From Butyrivibrio sp. CAG:318 (GTDB lineage Bacteria; Bacillota; Clostridia; Lachnospirales; Lachnospiraceae), in the NCBI GenBank assembly GCA_000431815.1, contig FR889259.1, forward strand, positions 1 through 46,423: a DNA stretch of 46,423 nt, read 5' to 3'. The position numbers and the translations under genes were made by a program. The notes below the pieces were generated by a model. The model worked only from the letters and a program-made list of their open reading frames with translations. It was not told the DNA's origin and did no database searches. Below are positions 32,071-40,953 of this stretch, one piece after another; within the stretch, counting starts at the first letter, position 1; each line of letters starts with the position of its first letter.

Positions 32071-33471
32071 CTATTTAAGGAATGCCTTATATCCGCGCAT
32101 GGTTTCATAGATATCAATCTTGTTCGTAACTTCATAAGGTGCATGCATGTTCTGCACGGCAACACCGCAGTCCATGACATTCATTCCGTAATTTGCAAGA
32201 ATGTATGCTATTGTTCCGCCACCGCCCGCATCAACTTTACCGAGTTCGGACATCTGATATGCAACGCCATCTTTTTCCATGGCGGCTCTTACATAAGCAA
32301 CATATTCAGCGTTGGCATCATTACTTCCCGATTTGCCTCTTGAACCTGTGAATTTATTAAATACAATACCTCTTCCGAAATATGATGTATTCTTTTTCTC
32401 AAATACCGATGGATAATTCGGATCATATGCCGCATTGACATCCGATGAAAGCATTACGGAATTCGTCATCGCCCTTCTGAGAGTCAGATCATTATATCCT
32501 TCGAGTCTGTCAATAAGTTCCGCAACCATATTCTCAAAGAATCTTGAATGCATACCCGTTGCACCGACACTACCTATCTCTTCCTTATCAACGAGAAGAC
32601 ATGCTGTTGTCTTATCCGGATTCTCTATATCAAGCATAGCCATGAGAGAGGTATATGCGCATACCCTGTCATCCTGTCCGTATCCCATGATCATACTGTT
32701 GTCAATACCCATATTACGCGCAGGTCCGGCCGGAACTGCCTCCAACTCTGCTGACATAAAATCTTCTTCTTTAAAGCCGTATTTCTTCTGAAGAAGCTTA
32801 AGAATGTATGCCTTGCTCTTTTCCTTCTCTTCACCGGCATCTTCGTCTTTCTTCTTTCCGCTGCCCATAGGCATGCTTCCGACAAGAATGTCAAGTGCCT
32901 CGCCTTCAACGACTTTGGCACCATTCTTCTCCATCTGTTCTGCCGCAAGATGTATAAGCAGATCTGAGACTCCGACTACCGGGTCGTCCATGTCTTCACC
33001 TATCACAACGTTAATCTTCTTACCATCCGTGAGGACAACGACTCCGTGCAATGCAAGCGGAATTGCGGTCCACTGGTACTTCTTGATTCCGCCGTAATAA
33101 TGAGTATCAAGTAATACAAGTTCCTCATCCTGATAAAGCGGATTCTGCTTTACATCAAGTCTCGGAGAATCAATATGTGCTCCAAGGATCTTCATTCCAT
33201 TTTCCAACGGCTCCCTTCCCACATTAAAAAGCACAAGTGCTTTACCCATATTGCATGCATATACTTTATCTCCGGCTTTAAGAGTCCCACCTTTCTTAAT
33301 TATTTCATTCAGGTTCTTGTATCCATGCTCTTTTGCAAGTTCAATGCTCCTTGCCGCACATTCTCTTTCTGTTTTGCAGGATGAAATGAATTGTCTGTAT
33401 CCTTCACAAAACTCCATAACTTTATTGATTTTTTTCTTGTCGCATCCGGTCCATGCATTCTCACGTACCAT
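32071..33471 (-). CDS. M18 family aminopeptidase
   Basis: A zinc metallopeptidase of 466 aa that trims N-terminal residues from peptides, probably in the cytosol because no signal peptide is seen. The first metal ligands are in GAHIDSPRLD (His99 with Asp101). The second site and catalytic base lie in DKEEIGSVGATGM, and DVNAAYDPN follows. The C-terminal CGVAVQNMHAPYEV carries the last histidine. A charged insertion (GKKKDEDAGEEKEKSK, around residues 205-220) interrupts the domain. It lies between scpB and prmA with a good AAGGAGG site. Confidence 0.93.
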   Translation of the reverse strand: MVRENAWTGCDKKKINKVMEFCEGYRQFISSCKTERECAARSIELAKEHGYKNLNEIIKKGGTLKAGDKVYACNMGKALVLFNVGREPLENGMKILGAHIDSPRLDVKQNPLYQDEELVLLDTHYYGGIKKYQWTAIPLALHGVVVLTDGKKINVVIGEDMDDPVVGVSDLLIHLAAEQMEKNGAKVVEGEALDILVGSMPMGSGKKKDEDAGEEKEKSKAYILKLLQKKYGFKEEDFMSAELEAVPAGPARNMGIDNSMIMGYGQDDRVCAYTSLMAMLDIENPDKTTACLLVDKEEIGSVGATGMHSRFFENMVAELIDRLEGYNDLTLRRAMTNSVMLSSDVNAAYDPNYPSVFEKKNTSYFGRGIVFNKFTGSRGKSGSNDANAEYVAYVRAAMEKDGVAYQMSELGKVDAGGGGTIAYILANYGMNVMDCGVAVQNMHAPYEVTNKIDIYETMRGYKAFLK

Positions 33472-33496
33472 AATAATGCCTCCTTAAAATATCTTA

Positions 33497-34072
33497 TTAT
33501 ATATCTAACTCAAGCTGGCTTTCCTGCTCTGCTTCCAATTTAAAGTCAGCAATCATCTCAGGGCTCAATTCCGGCAGGTCTTCAACAGATGACAATCCGA
33601 AACTTCTTAAAAATTCTTCAGTCGTGCCAAACAGAATAGGTCTTCCCGGAGCATCAAGTCTTCCGAGTTCGGTAATCAGATTATATTCGAGGAGCTTATT
33701 GACTGCATAATCGCTCTTTACTCCTCTTATCTGTTCAACTTCAAGTCTCGTTACAGGCTGTTTATATGCTATTATCGACAATGTCTCCAGTGCCGAATCG
33801 GTAAGTGTGTGTTTCTTAGGCTGTGATACCACGCGGATAAGATTATCATAATACTCTTTCTTGGTGCACATCTGGAAACTGTCCTCAAGTTCTATTATGC
33901 ATATTCCGCGGTCTTTGGCATTATATTTGTCCATCATATTACGAACCAGGCGCCGTGTAGTCTGCTCGTCCTGTTCAATGGCAGCCGCGAGTCTGGATGT
34001 TTCCACCGATGTTCCCATCGTAAAAAGTACTGCTTCTACCGCCGCTTCCATATTGCTTATATTCTGTTCCAT
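33497..34072 (-). CDS. scpB: Segregation and condensation protein B
   Basis: The winged-helix kleisin-interacting subunit of the SMC-ScpA-ScpB condensin complex, which organises and separates chromosomes. The 191-aa length is normal. Two winged-helix domains are seen, with LSIIAYKQPVTRLEVEQIRG and LDAPGRPILFGTT as the most conserved segments. It is eight bases after scpA, the usual order. Confidence 0.95.
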   Translation of the reverse strand: MEQNISNMEAAVEAVLFTMGTSVETSRLAAAIEQDEQTTRRLVRNMMDKYNAKDRGICIIELEDSFQMCTKKEYYDNLIRVVSQPKKHTLTDSALETLSIIAYKQPVTRLEVEQIRGVKSDYAVNKLLEYNLITELGRLDAPGRPILFGTTEEFLRSFGLSSVEDLPELSPEMIADFKLEAEQESQLELDI

Positions 34073-34080
34073 ATATTCTC

Positions 34081-34827
34081 CTATTTATCAATGGCACTGA
34101 TAAGAATATCATCCGTTCTGTGCTCCTGGATAACCGAAATCTGTCCGCCCTTTATCATCTCGAGTATGACAAGGAATGTAACTATGACTTCCATCCTGGA
34201 ACTGCTGCTTCCGAGAATCTGTCTGAATGAACACTCCTTATGTCCGCTTATATACTCATGTACATATGCGCTGCGTTCCTCAAGATTTACATCCTCTTTC
34301 TCGATTTTCCCGAAACGGCTTCGTATCGGATCAATCTTATCTTCACTTCTTCTCATGACTTCGTTAAAAATTTCACGAAGTCTCACAAGTGTAAGTCCGT
34401 CAAGCAGTTCATTAACATCAACCGGCTCCTCATATTCAAGAACCTCATCAGGAACAGTGGAATCCTTAAACATCGATTTGTCGGCATCCACCTGCATATC
34501 CTTAAGTTCATAAGACATATATTTATACATCTTGTATTCAAGGAGTTTCTCAACAAGTTCCTGTCTTGGATCCTCTGTCTCATCTTCCTCTTCTTCAGGT
34601 GCCGGCAGAAGCATCCTCGACTTTATATCTAAAAGCATAGCGGCCATGACAAGAAATTCACTGACCACATTCAGGTCCTCTTTCTCCATTCCGGCCACAT
34701 ATTCGAGATACTGATCGGTTATCAGCGCGATTGGTATATCATATATATTAACTTTATTCTTATCTATCAAATGCAGAAGCAAATCAAGCGGTCCTTCAAA
34801 TGCTTCCAGCTTAACCTCAAGTGCCAT
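34081..34827 (-). CDS. scpA: Segregation and condensation protein A
   Basis: The kleisin subunit of bacterial condensin. The N-terminal FEGPLDLLLHLIDKNKVNIYDIPI and MAAMLLDIKSRMLLP match ScpA. The central acidic linker (EEEEDETEDPR) and the C-terminal winged helix with VTFLVILEMIKGGQI complete the 248-aa protein. It is followed by scpB and preceded by the phosphoesterase gene (26 bases), so it probably lacks its own promoter. Confidence 0.95.
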   Translation of the reverse strand: MALEVKLEAFEGPLDLLLHLIDKNKVNIYDIPIALITDQYLEYVAGMEKEDLNVVSEFLVMAAMLLDIKSRMLLPAPEEEEDETEDPRQELVEKLLEYKMYKYMSYELKDMQVDADKSMFKDSTVPDEVLEYEEPVDVNELLDGLTLVRLREIFNEVMRRSEDKIDPIRSRFGKIEKEDVNLEERSAYVHEYISGHKECSFRQILGSSSSRMEVIVTFLVILEMIKGGQISVIQEHRTDDILISAIDK

Positions 34828-34853
34828 ATTATCCTCCGGAAACTATCCTACCA

Positions 34854-35663
34854 TTATAATCCGCTCTTTGCAAGAATTTTCAGATTGACAAGCTCCGGGT
34901 TATTATTAATTCTGACTTTAATAGTATGTGCTCCGAGACCTCTGCTTACAAGCATCATGCTGTCTCCATATTCAAACATGCCGTAATCGTACTCAGGCAT
35001 CAGCTTGAATTTAGGTGACATCATACCACCAAGGCCCGGAATCCTGACCATTCCTCCGTGAAGATGTCCCGATATTACAAGGTCGGCTCCCCATTCGGCA
35101 TACCTGTTAAAATATTCCGGGTTATGTGCGAGCATAAGATTGTACACATCTTTGTCAGCTTCACCAAGGTGCATGCTCACAAGGCCGCTTCCCATTGCTG
35201 TCTTGTGGAACTTGGAATAAAATGCTGCGTCTATCTCAAGACCGGAGAGTGCCAGATGTGCATTATCCTTCTCAAGTGTGATCGTCTCGTCTTCAAGGAA
35301 CACAACACCCTTCTCACCGAGGTAGTCCCTTATTGTATAATATTTATCACCATATTGGTCATCATACAGTTTCATCCTGTATTCGTGATTACCAAGTGCA
35401 TAAAACACCGGATAATGTCCGGCTAACGTCGATATATAATTAATGACATCCGTAGGGTCATCCTTAAAAGTGCCGTTTATCATATCCCCCGCCATAAGAA
35501 TCGCATCCGGTGATGCCTTCTTAATCATGGAATTAACTTCATGAAGATTAATACCGTAACTGTTTGAATGCAGATCGCTCATGACGATGAAATTAAACCC
35601 TGTAAAGTCTTTCGGAAACTTGTCCGTCTCTATGGTATATTTTGTAAAATCTATTTTTTTCAT
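34854..35663 (-). CDS. Calcineurin-like metallophosphoesterase
   Basis: A 269-aa dimetal phosphoesterase. The motif series is VMSDLHSNSYG, ILMAGDMIN, YALGNHEYR, LAHNPEYF and VISGHLHGGMVRIPG, as in the YkuE/YaeI group. Such enzymes cleave phosphodiesters and YaeI-like members act on lipid or nucleotide phosphates, but the substrate here is unknown. No signal peptide or membrane anchor appears at this start. I choose ATG 35663: the longer frame to 35717 begins with TTG and has no good site. Its AAAGGGCGTTTTG leader nearly repeats that of the divergent yihY gene. Confidence 0.87.
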   Translation of the reverse strand: MKKIDFTKYTIETDKFPKDFTGFNFIVMSDLHSNSYGINLHEVNSMIKKASPDAILMAGDMINGTFKDDPTDVINYISTLAGHYPVFYALGNHEYRMKLYDDQYGDKYYTIRDYLGEKGVVFLEDETITLEKDNAHLALSGLEIDAAFYSKFHKTAMGSGLVSMHLGEADKDVYNLMLAHNPEYFNRYAEWGADLVISGHLHGGMVRIPGLGGMMSPKFKLMPEYDYGMFEYGDSMMLVSRGLGAHTIKVRINNNPELVNLKILAKSGL

Positions 35664-35738
35664 CCACCAAAACGCCCTTTCATTTTTCTTATAACATTGT
35701 AACCAAATTTCATCCAATCCGCAATCATTATTTCGCGC

Positions 35739-35767
35739 TTGATTAATTTATGTTTTTTGAATATACT
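35739..35767 (+). promoter_or_regulatory. Promoter of the YihY-family gene
   Basis: TTGATT (35739-35744), 17-base spacer, TATACT (35762-35767). The start is about 30 bases before the ATG, and an AAAGGAC site follows. Confidence 0.75.
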
Positions 35768-35802
35768 AATATATTGAGAATATTTTTGAAAGGACGTTTT
35801 GT

Positions 35803-36666
35803 ATGAAACTTTTTGCATCAATAGCTGTTATCGCTAACAAGGTGAAAGAAGATTATGTGAGTGCGTTTGCAGCCCAGGCAGCACTTTTTGTCATTATGAG
35901 CTTTGTTCCTTTCCTTATTCTGCTGCTTACGCTTATTAAGTATACTCCTCTCACAGAGGAAGTTCTTCTTCAGTTTGTAACCAATTTTGCTCCTGATGCT
36001 TTCAGGCAGAGCTTTTCATCCATAATAAGCCAGCTTTACACCGGCTCAGACACGCCGCTTTTCCTTATTTCACTCGCATCGATTCTCTGGACCGCCGGTA
36101 AAGGCTGTAATGCCCTTATAGAGGGTCTTAATTCGGTGTTTGATATCAAGGAACGCCGTAATGGTTTTGTTCTCAGGCTTTATTCAATATTATATACGAT
36201 AATATTTGTCGTGATTATCGTTGTTTGTCTGCTCATATACATCCTTGGCAATGAAATTCTTTCATTCATCACCAAGCATGTTCCGTTTGTGGCTAATATA
36301 ATAGAGGCACTGCTCAATATCCGCGTACTTCTCTCCGTCGGATTATTTACTGTATTTTTCACTTTTCTGTATGTGGCAATTCCAAGCCGGCATACCAAAA
36401 TAAGGCGTCAGCTTCCCGGAGCCCTTTTCTCTGCTATCGGCTGGACGGGATTTTCATATTTTTTCTCGCTGTATGTAAATTATTCCCACAATATAGCCGT
36501 GCTTTACGGCAGCCTTGCAATGGTTGTCTGTGCAATGCTATGGCTTTATGTATGTATGTTCATATTCCTTCTGGGTGCCGAAATCAATCTCTACATAGAG
36601 CAATGGACGATGGGCCGTTCTGTCGATAAAGCCACTGACATCACTCATTCCCGTAAACGTTCATAA
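35803..36666 (+). CDS. YihY/BrkB-family membrane protein
   Basis: An integral membrane protein of 287 aa with about six transmembrane segments, for example FVIMSFVPFLILLLTLI and YTIIFVVIIVVCLLIYIL. The family-typical GKGCNALIEGLNSVFDIKERR and the PGALFSAIGWTGFSYFFSLYV segments are present. The family was once called ribonuclease BN, which is now known to be wrong. Its actual function (transport or envelope-related) is unsettled. The gene has its own promoter, is divergent from the phosphoesterase, and overlaps the convergent SpoIID-like gene by 26 bases at its 3' end. Confidence 0.88.
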   Translation: MKLFASIAVIANKVKEDYVSAFAAQAALFVIMSFVPFLILLLTLIKYTPLTEEVLLQFVTNFAPDAFRQSFSSIISQLYTGSDTPLFLISLASILWTAGKGCNALIEGLNSVFDIKERRNGFVLRLYSILYTIIFVVIIVVCLLIYILGNEILSFITKHVPFVANIIEALLNIRVLLSVGLFTVFFTFLYVAIPSRHTKIRRQLPGALFSAIGWTGFSYFFSLYVNYSHNIAVLYGSLAMVVCAMLWLYVCMFIFLLGAEINLYIEQWTMGRSVDKATDITHSRKRS

Positions 36667-38965
36667 TGTCCGATCCCTTGAAGAAGAATTCAAGGATTTC
36701 ATTATATTTCATTCCGGATTTGACCATGTTGGATACTGCATTCTGGCTCATTCCAATCCCGTGTCCATATCCGCCTCCGCGTATGACATATCCGGTTTCT
36801 CCGTCATTTTCATCATATTTTTCCAATATGCAATATGCACTCGGCAGAATATAGAATGTTGTTGTATCACCCTTAAAAAGAGTTATTGGATTGTCATGCG
36901 GGCACAAAAGATACCTTATATTGAGTTCATTATCAACCTTAATTGTTGCTTCACTTCCCCGTATTATCATTGACATTACGGCTCCGCCGCTGCTTCTTTT
37001 TGTTATTTCAACCGATGAAACCGTTCCGACATTACGGATTTCTTTTGAAATCCATCTTCCATTCTCTGAAACCATAATCTGCGAAGGATTCGCACAATAC
37101 CTTGAATACAGGTACTCATTTACACTTTTGGTTATATCTGCCATTGACATTCTGACACTCCACCTGTAATATCCGAAGCCATAATCAAAATCCTTTTCGT
37201 TATCATTTCTTATATACTCAGCAAATGTTTCCTCATCGGATAAATCTGTTTCCTCCCTGTCCGGATTAACCGTTTCAGACACAAGATACGGACACGAATC
37301 AGGGTTACCTCCCCAGACGGAATTATCGGATGTGTGTCCGCAGGATGTTGAATAATAATATGTTGTTATCGGGTTACCATCATATGATGCCACCTCTCCG
37401 TAGGTTTCCCTTACCGCTTCGGTTGCTTCTTCTTTTTCCTGAACATTATTATACACCTGATAATTAACACTGTCATCCACATGGGCTCCGTAACGGCTGT
37501 ATGAATTATTTAAAAGTTGTCTGTAAGCATAACTTCTGGCGCACACCGCCTGGACTTTAAGGGCTTCCACGCCGAATCTGTTAGGCATTTCACTCGGAAC
37601 AACGGCATACAGATACTCCTCTATCAGCACATCGTTTATAAGTAATAATCCCTCATCCTGCAAGGCAACCTCCAACGTTCCCCTGTACTCCGGATTTCCA
37701 TATGATTTCTCCACTGTAAGAACACGTATCCTCCCGGTCTGTGAAACAGGTCTTATACTTACCCTTCCTTCTGACAAAAGCGATGAATCTTTATATATGT
37801 CCGTTATCTCTCCCGCCTCATATTCTTTTTCCCGTCCTCCGGCTGACACAATATAATTTCCGGTTCCCGTAATTGAAACTCTCTCATGAAAAAGTGAAGT
37901 AAAACCTGTTGACATAATAAGGACACGTATATTATCCGCTTTTACAGTTCTGGAGATTAATGCCGCACATACATTACCGTCAGCCACCACAAAATCCGTC
38001 GTATCATATCCGACAAGTACGTCTTTTATTGTTTTTTCTTCTATGCTTCCGTATGTTTTGTACACCTTAAAGTTCTCATCAAGGCTTAACATTCCATATC
38101 CTTCAATCTCTATCTTCTCTGTGTCAGCCATAAGTACCTTGCCCGAAATAGAAGAATTCTTAAGTGCAACCGACTTTACTTTTCCGCCTTTCATATGAAT
38201 GTCCCCAACCGTCTGCGTAAAATCCGATTCCAGCTTTCCGGTATCAAAAATCCTCTTTGCGCCGCCTATATAAGCAGTCACATGATTTTCGCTTCCGTTT
38301 TCAAGCCATGCATTGCTATATACTATATCGTCAGACAATTTGACATCAACACCCGCAATCTCGTCACCGCGTACATACACGCGGATCCGGCTGTCTATGT
38401 ATGCATCCAGAACCAGTCCTTCAAAATAATAGCTTCCCTTATCTGTAAATGTCTGCCATCGTCCGGCTTCTTCACTGTTCGACGGTGTCATGCATATTAT
38501 CATTTCTTCCGTATGCATACCCTCATCGGATCCCCACAAAGCCAGAAGATAATCATATATCTCATCAAATTGTTTTTTCTTTATAAGTGTCTTTCCTGAT
38601 TTATTTATATTTATTCCCGCCGACGATTTGATTTCCTTAGTTGAGAGGTTGCGCGCTTCAAGATAGTCTATAAACTCGCCGTATGTATAGTTGCCATTCT
38701 TATTCTTTACCGTGTCCGCATATTCCTGCGATATCATATAATTATAGTATTTTTCATACCATGCGCCCTCTCCCTTCCCATCAAAGCAGTCCGGCGCATT
38801 GCTTATCGTATTTTTATCAGCTTCAAGCAAAGCCAACATCTTATATGCAACTGCTCTCCTGACATATCCGCCATCCTGTTTTACGCGGACATTTATAAAA
38901 ATTATTATTCCTGCTGCCGCAAGCAGAAATATAACTATAATAATCAATATCTTTCTGTTTCTCAT
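36641..38965 (-). CDS. SpoIID/LytB-domain protein with a long N-terminal region
   Basis: A membrane-anchored protein of 774 aa. The anchor is residues 6-24 (ILIIIVIFLLAAAGIIIF). Residues 30-430 have no clear family and resemble secreted beta-rich repeats (for example YIVSAGGREKEYEAGE). The SpoIID domain spans about 430-774: catalytic Glu459 in VPSEMPNRFG, ALKVQAVCARSYA, YSTSCGHTSD, and the C-terminal GGGYGHGIGMSQNAV. SpoIID is a lytic transglycosylase acting on denuded glycan strands in engulfment, but it is only about 340 aa, so the role here may differ. Start ATG 38965 has GGAGGG upstream. It lies behind the 6S RNA gene and may share its promoter by read-through. Confidence 0.9.
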   Translation of the reverse strand: MRNRKILIIIVIFLLAAAGIIIFINVRVKQDGGYVRRAVAYKMLALLEADKNTISNAPDCFDGKGEGAWYEKYYNYMISQEYADTVKNKNGNYTYGEFIDYLEARNLSTKEIKSSAGININKSGKTLIKKKQFDEIYDYLLALWGSDEGMHTEEMIICMTPSNSEEAGRWQTFTDKGSYYFEGLVLDAYIDSRIRVYVRGDEIAGVDVKLSDDIVYSNAWLENGSENHVTAYIGGAKRIFDTGKLESDFTQTVGDIHMKGGKVKSVALKNSSISGKVLMADTEKIEIEGYGMLSLDENFKVYKTYGSIEEKTIKDVLVGYDTTDFVVADGNVCAALISRTVKADNIRVLIMSTGFTSLFHERVSITGTGNYIVSAGGREKEYEAGEITDIYKDSSLLSEGRVSIRPVSQTGRIRVLTVEKSYGNPEYRGTLEVALQDEGLLLINDVLIEEYLYAVVPSEMPNRFGVEALKVQAVCARSYAYRQLLNNSYSRYGAHVDDSVNYQVYNNVQEKEEATEAVRETYGEVASYDGNPITTYYYSTSCGHTSDNSVWGGNPDSCPYLVSETVNPDREETDLSDEETFAEYIRNDNEKDFDYGFGYYRWSVRMSMADITKSVNEYLYSRYCANPSQIMVSENGRWISKEIRNVGTVSSVEITKRSSGGAVMSMIIRGSEATIKVDNELNIRYLLCPHDNPITLFKGDTTTFYILPSAYCILEKYDENDGETGYVIRGGGYGHGIGMSQNAVSNMVKSGMKYNEILEFFFKGSDIMNVYGNE

Positions 38966-39005
38966 GACAAACCCTCCTGTCTTACATTAGTATTCCGAAG
39001 GGCAT

Positions 39006-39032
39006 AAAAATAGACCTGCCCATGGCAAGTCT
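39006..39032 (-). terminator. Terminator of the 6S RNA gene
   Basis: Minus strand AGACTTGCC (complement of 39024-39032), three-base loop, GGCAGGTCT (complement of 39012-39020), one wobble, then ATTTTTA. It ends about 40 bases before the SpoIID-like start. Confidence 0.88.
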
Positions 39033-39243
39033 CACAAAATAATATGTTCCCCAAAATGCCGGCTCCTACTATTCTGACGCCTAGCTATGCTAGGTGGGTA
39101 ACCGCAAATAAGCTTCTGCCTTCCACTGCTAACGGAGGCCTGACATCCACTTAAAGATATAGGAATCCCTTGTGTCAAATGTAGGTTCAAAACTATAGGA
39201 GTTATCGAACATTCCAGGAAACATATTCCTAAGTTATTTCATA
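39006..39243 (-). ncRNA. ssrS: 6S RNA
   Basis: A long rod-like RNA of about 237 bases on the minus strand, with no convincing reading frame. The closing stem is AATATGTTTCC (complement of 39217-39227) with GGGAACATATT near 39036-39052, and a second stem is CTCCTA/TAGGAG. The central part has TTTTGAACCTACAT, CAGGCCTCC and a hairpin CCTAGC-ATA-GCTAGG, features I associate with Firmicutes 6S RNA, which binds RNA polymerase. It ends at a terminator and begins 7 bases after an ideal promoter. The 6S identity rests on pattern memory and structure, not on a covariance-model search. Confidence 0.78.
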
Positions 39244-39248
39244 AACTT

Positions 39249-39277
39249 AGTATACTCTATTGTATGTTATTTTTCAA
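39249..39277 (-). promoter_or_regulatory. Strong sigma-A promoter of the 6S RNA
   Basis: Minus strand TTGAAA (39272-39277), 17-base spacer, TATACT (39249-39254). The predicted start is near 39242. It lies just after the gpmI stop, so 6S RNA is a separate unit. Confidence 0.85.
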
Positions 39278-39298
39278 TAAAAATTCACGAATATTTTA

Positions 39299-40861
39299 CT
39301 ATTTTCTTACGATAAGAGACTTACCCGTCATCTCTTCCGGCTGCTTCATTCCCATACATTCAATAAGTGTAGGAACAATATCTGCAAGACATCCGCCTTC
39401 CCTGAGTGTGTATGAAGGATCGGCATTTACGAGGATGAACGGCACCGGATTAGTGGTATGCGCAGTAAACGGTGCACCTGTCTCATAGTCGATAAGCTGT
39501 TCTACATTACCGTGGTCGGCACAGATAAAGAGTGTTCCGTCGACTTCCTTGATAAGGTTGACTATCTCACCGACGCACTTGTCGATTACTTCAACTGCTT
39601 CAACAGCTGCTTCAATAACGCCGGTGTGGCCTACCATATCAGGGTTTGCAAGGTTGCAGATGATAACATCATATACAGCATCTCCGTTCTCGTCCTTGGC
39701 TGTGATTGCCTCGCTTAATTTATCTGTTACAGTATATGCTGCCATACGAGGTTTCTTATCATATGTCGGAACATATTTCGGTGAATTTACAAGTATTCTC
39801 TCTTCATCCTTATTAGGAGTCTCAACACCTCCGTTGAAGAAAAATGTAACATGAGCATATTTCTCTGTCTCGGCGATACGTGCCTGCTTCATTCCGTTAG
39901 CAGCAATCCATTCTCCAAATGTATTGGTAACTTCAACTTTCTTAAATGCAACTTCCTTATTAGGGATGAGAGGATCATATTCCGTAAAGCATACAAATAC
40001 AATGTCCTTGCGGGCTCCTCTGTTGAATTTATCAAAATCATCATCACAGAAGCAATGTGTAATTTCTCTTGCACGGTCAGGGCGGAAATTAAAGAATACA
40101 ACAGAATCCTTGTCCTTGATAAGTGCAACCGGCTCACCATTCTCCTTAATTACAAAAGGAACAACAAACTCATCATTAACGCCTGCATCATATGAGGCCT
40201 GTACTCCGTCAACAGCGTTGTCCGCACTGTTTCCTATACCCTTGGTCATGGCATCATATGCCTTCTCGACACGGTCGTAGTTATTATCTCTGTCCATTGC
40301 ATAGTAACGTCCTGATACGGATGCAATCTTACCTACACCGATCTTATCCATTTCGGCCTGAAGATCCGCAACAAAGCCCTTTGCTGACTGTGGCGGAGTA
40401 TCTCTTCCGTCAAGGAAGCAGTGAACATACACCTTATCGAGTCCTTCTCTCTTAGCAAGTTCAAGAAGTCCGTAAAGATGTGTATTATGGCTGTGCACAC
40501 CGCCATCCGAAAGAAGTCCGAATGCATGAAGTGCTGAATTATTGGCCTTGCAATTATTAACTGCCTTAAGGAGAGCCTCATTTTTAAAGAAATCTCCGTC
40601 ATTTATCTCTTTCGTGATTCTGGTAAGCTCCTGGTATACGATTCTTCCGGCACCCATATTAAGATGTCCTACCTCTGAGTTACCCATCTGTCCGTCCGGA
40701 AGACCTACTGCCATTCCGCTGGCATATCCTTTTACAAAAGGATATTCCTTCATAAGTCTGTCCATAACAGGTGTCTTGGCAAGTGCTACCGCATTGCCTT
40801 CGGTTCTGTCATTAAGTCCGTATCCGTCAAGGATAAGGAGCACTGTAGGTTTTTTAGCCAT
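39299..40861 (-). CDS. gpmI: 2,3-bisphosphoglycerate-independent phosphoglycerate mutase
   Basis: Interconverts 3- and 2-phosphoglycerate using manganese. The 520-aa length is normal. VLLILDGYGLN holds the first metal ligand, QMGNSEVGHLN the catalytic serine, HCFLDGRDTPP the substrate site, and the C-terminal NLANPDMVGHTG and CADHGNVEQLID carry more ligands. It continues the gapA-pgk-tpiA pathway but stands alone behind its own promoter, in a different place from the other glycolytic genes. It starts with GGAGATTTTAAA before ATG. Confidence 0.97.
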   Translation of the reverse strand: MAKKPTVLLILDGYGLNDRTEGNAVALAKTPVMDRLMKEYPFVKGYASGMAVGLPDGQMGNSEVGHLNMGAGRIVYQELTRITKEINDGDFFKNEALLKAVNNCKANNSALHAFGLLSDGGVHSHNTHLYGLLELAKREGLDKVYVHCFLDGRDTPPQSAKGFVADLQAEMDKIGVGKIASVSGRYYAMDRDNNYDRVEKAYDAMTKGIGNSADNAVDGVQASYDAGVNDEFVVPFVIKENGEPVALIKDKDSVVFFNFRPDRAREITHCFCDDDFDKFNRGARKDIVFVCFTEYDPLIPNKEVAFKKVEVTNTFGEWIAANGMKQARIAETEKYAHVTFFFNGGVETPNKDEERILVNSPKYVPTYDKKPRMAAYTVTDKLSEAITAKDENGDAVYDVIICNLANPDMVGHTGVIEAAVEAVEVIDKCVGEIVNLIKEVDGTLFICADHGNVEQLIDYETGAPFTAHTTNPVPFILVNADPSYTLREGGCLADIVPTLIECMGMKQPEEMTGKSLIVRK

Positions 40862-40924
40862 TTTAAAATCTCCTTTGATATATATTACAACTCTAATGTA
40901 AAAATCTTGTTTTCAACCGTAATT

Positions 40925-40953
40925 AATTTATCACAATCATTTTTATAAGTCAA
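40925..40953 (-). promoter_or_regulatory. Promoter of gpmI
   Basis: Minus strand TTGACT (40948-40953), 17-base spacer, TAAATT (40925-40930). The -35 overlaps the last exoA codons. A leader of about 55 bases follows, ending in GGAGATT before the gpmI ATG. Confidence 0.6.

Noticed and set aside
38990..39240. Small protein genes in the 6S RNA region
   Set aside because: No frame with a start signal is found, and the structure with promoter and terminator explains the region as RNA.
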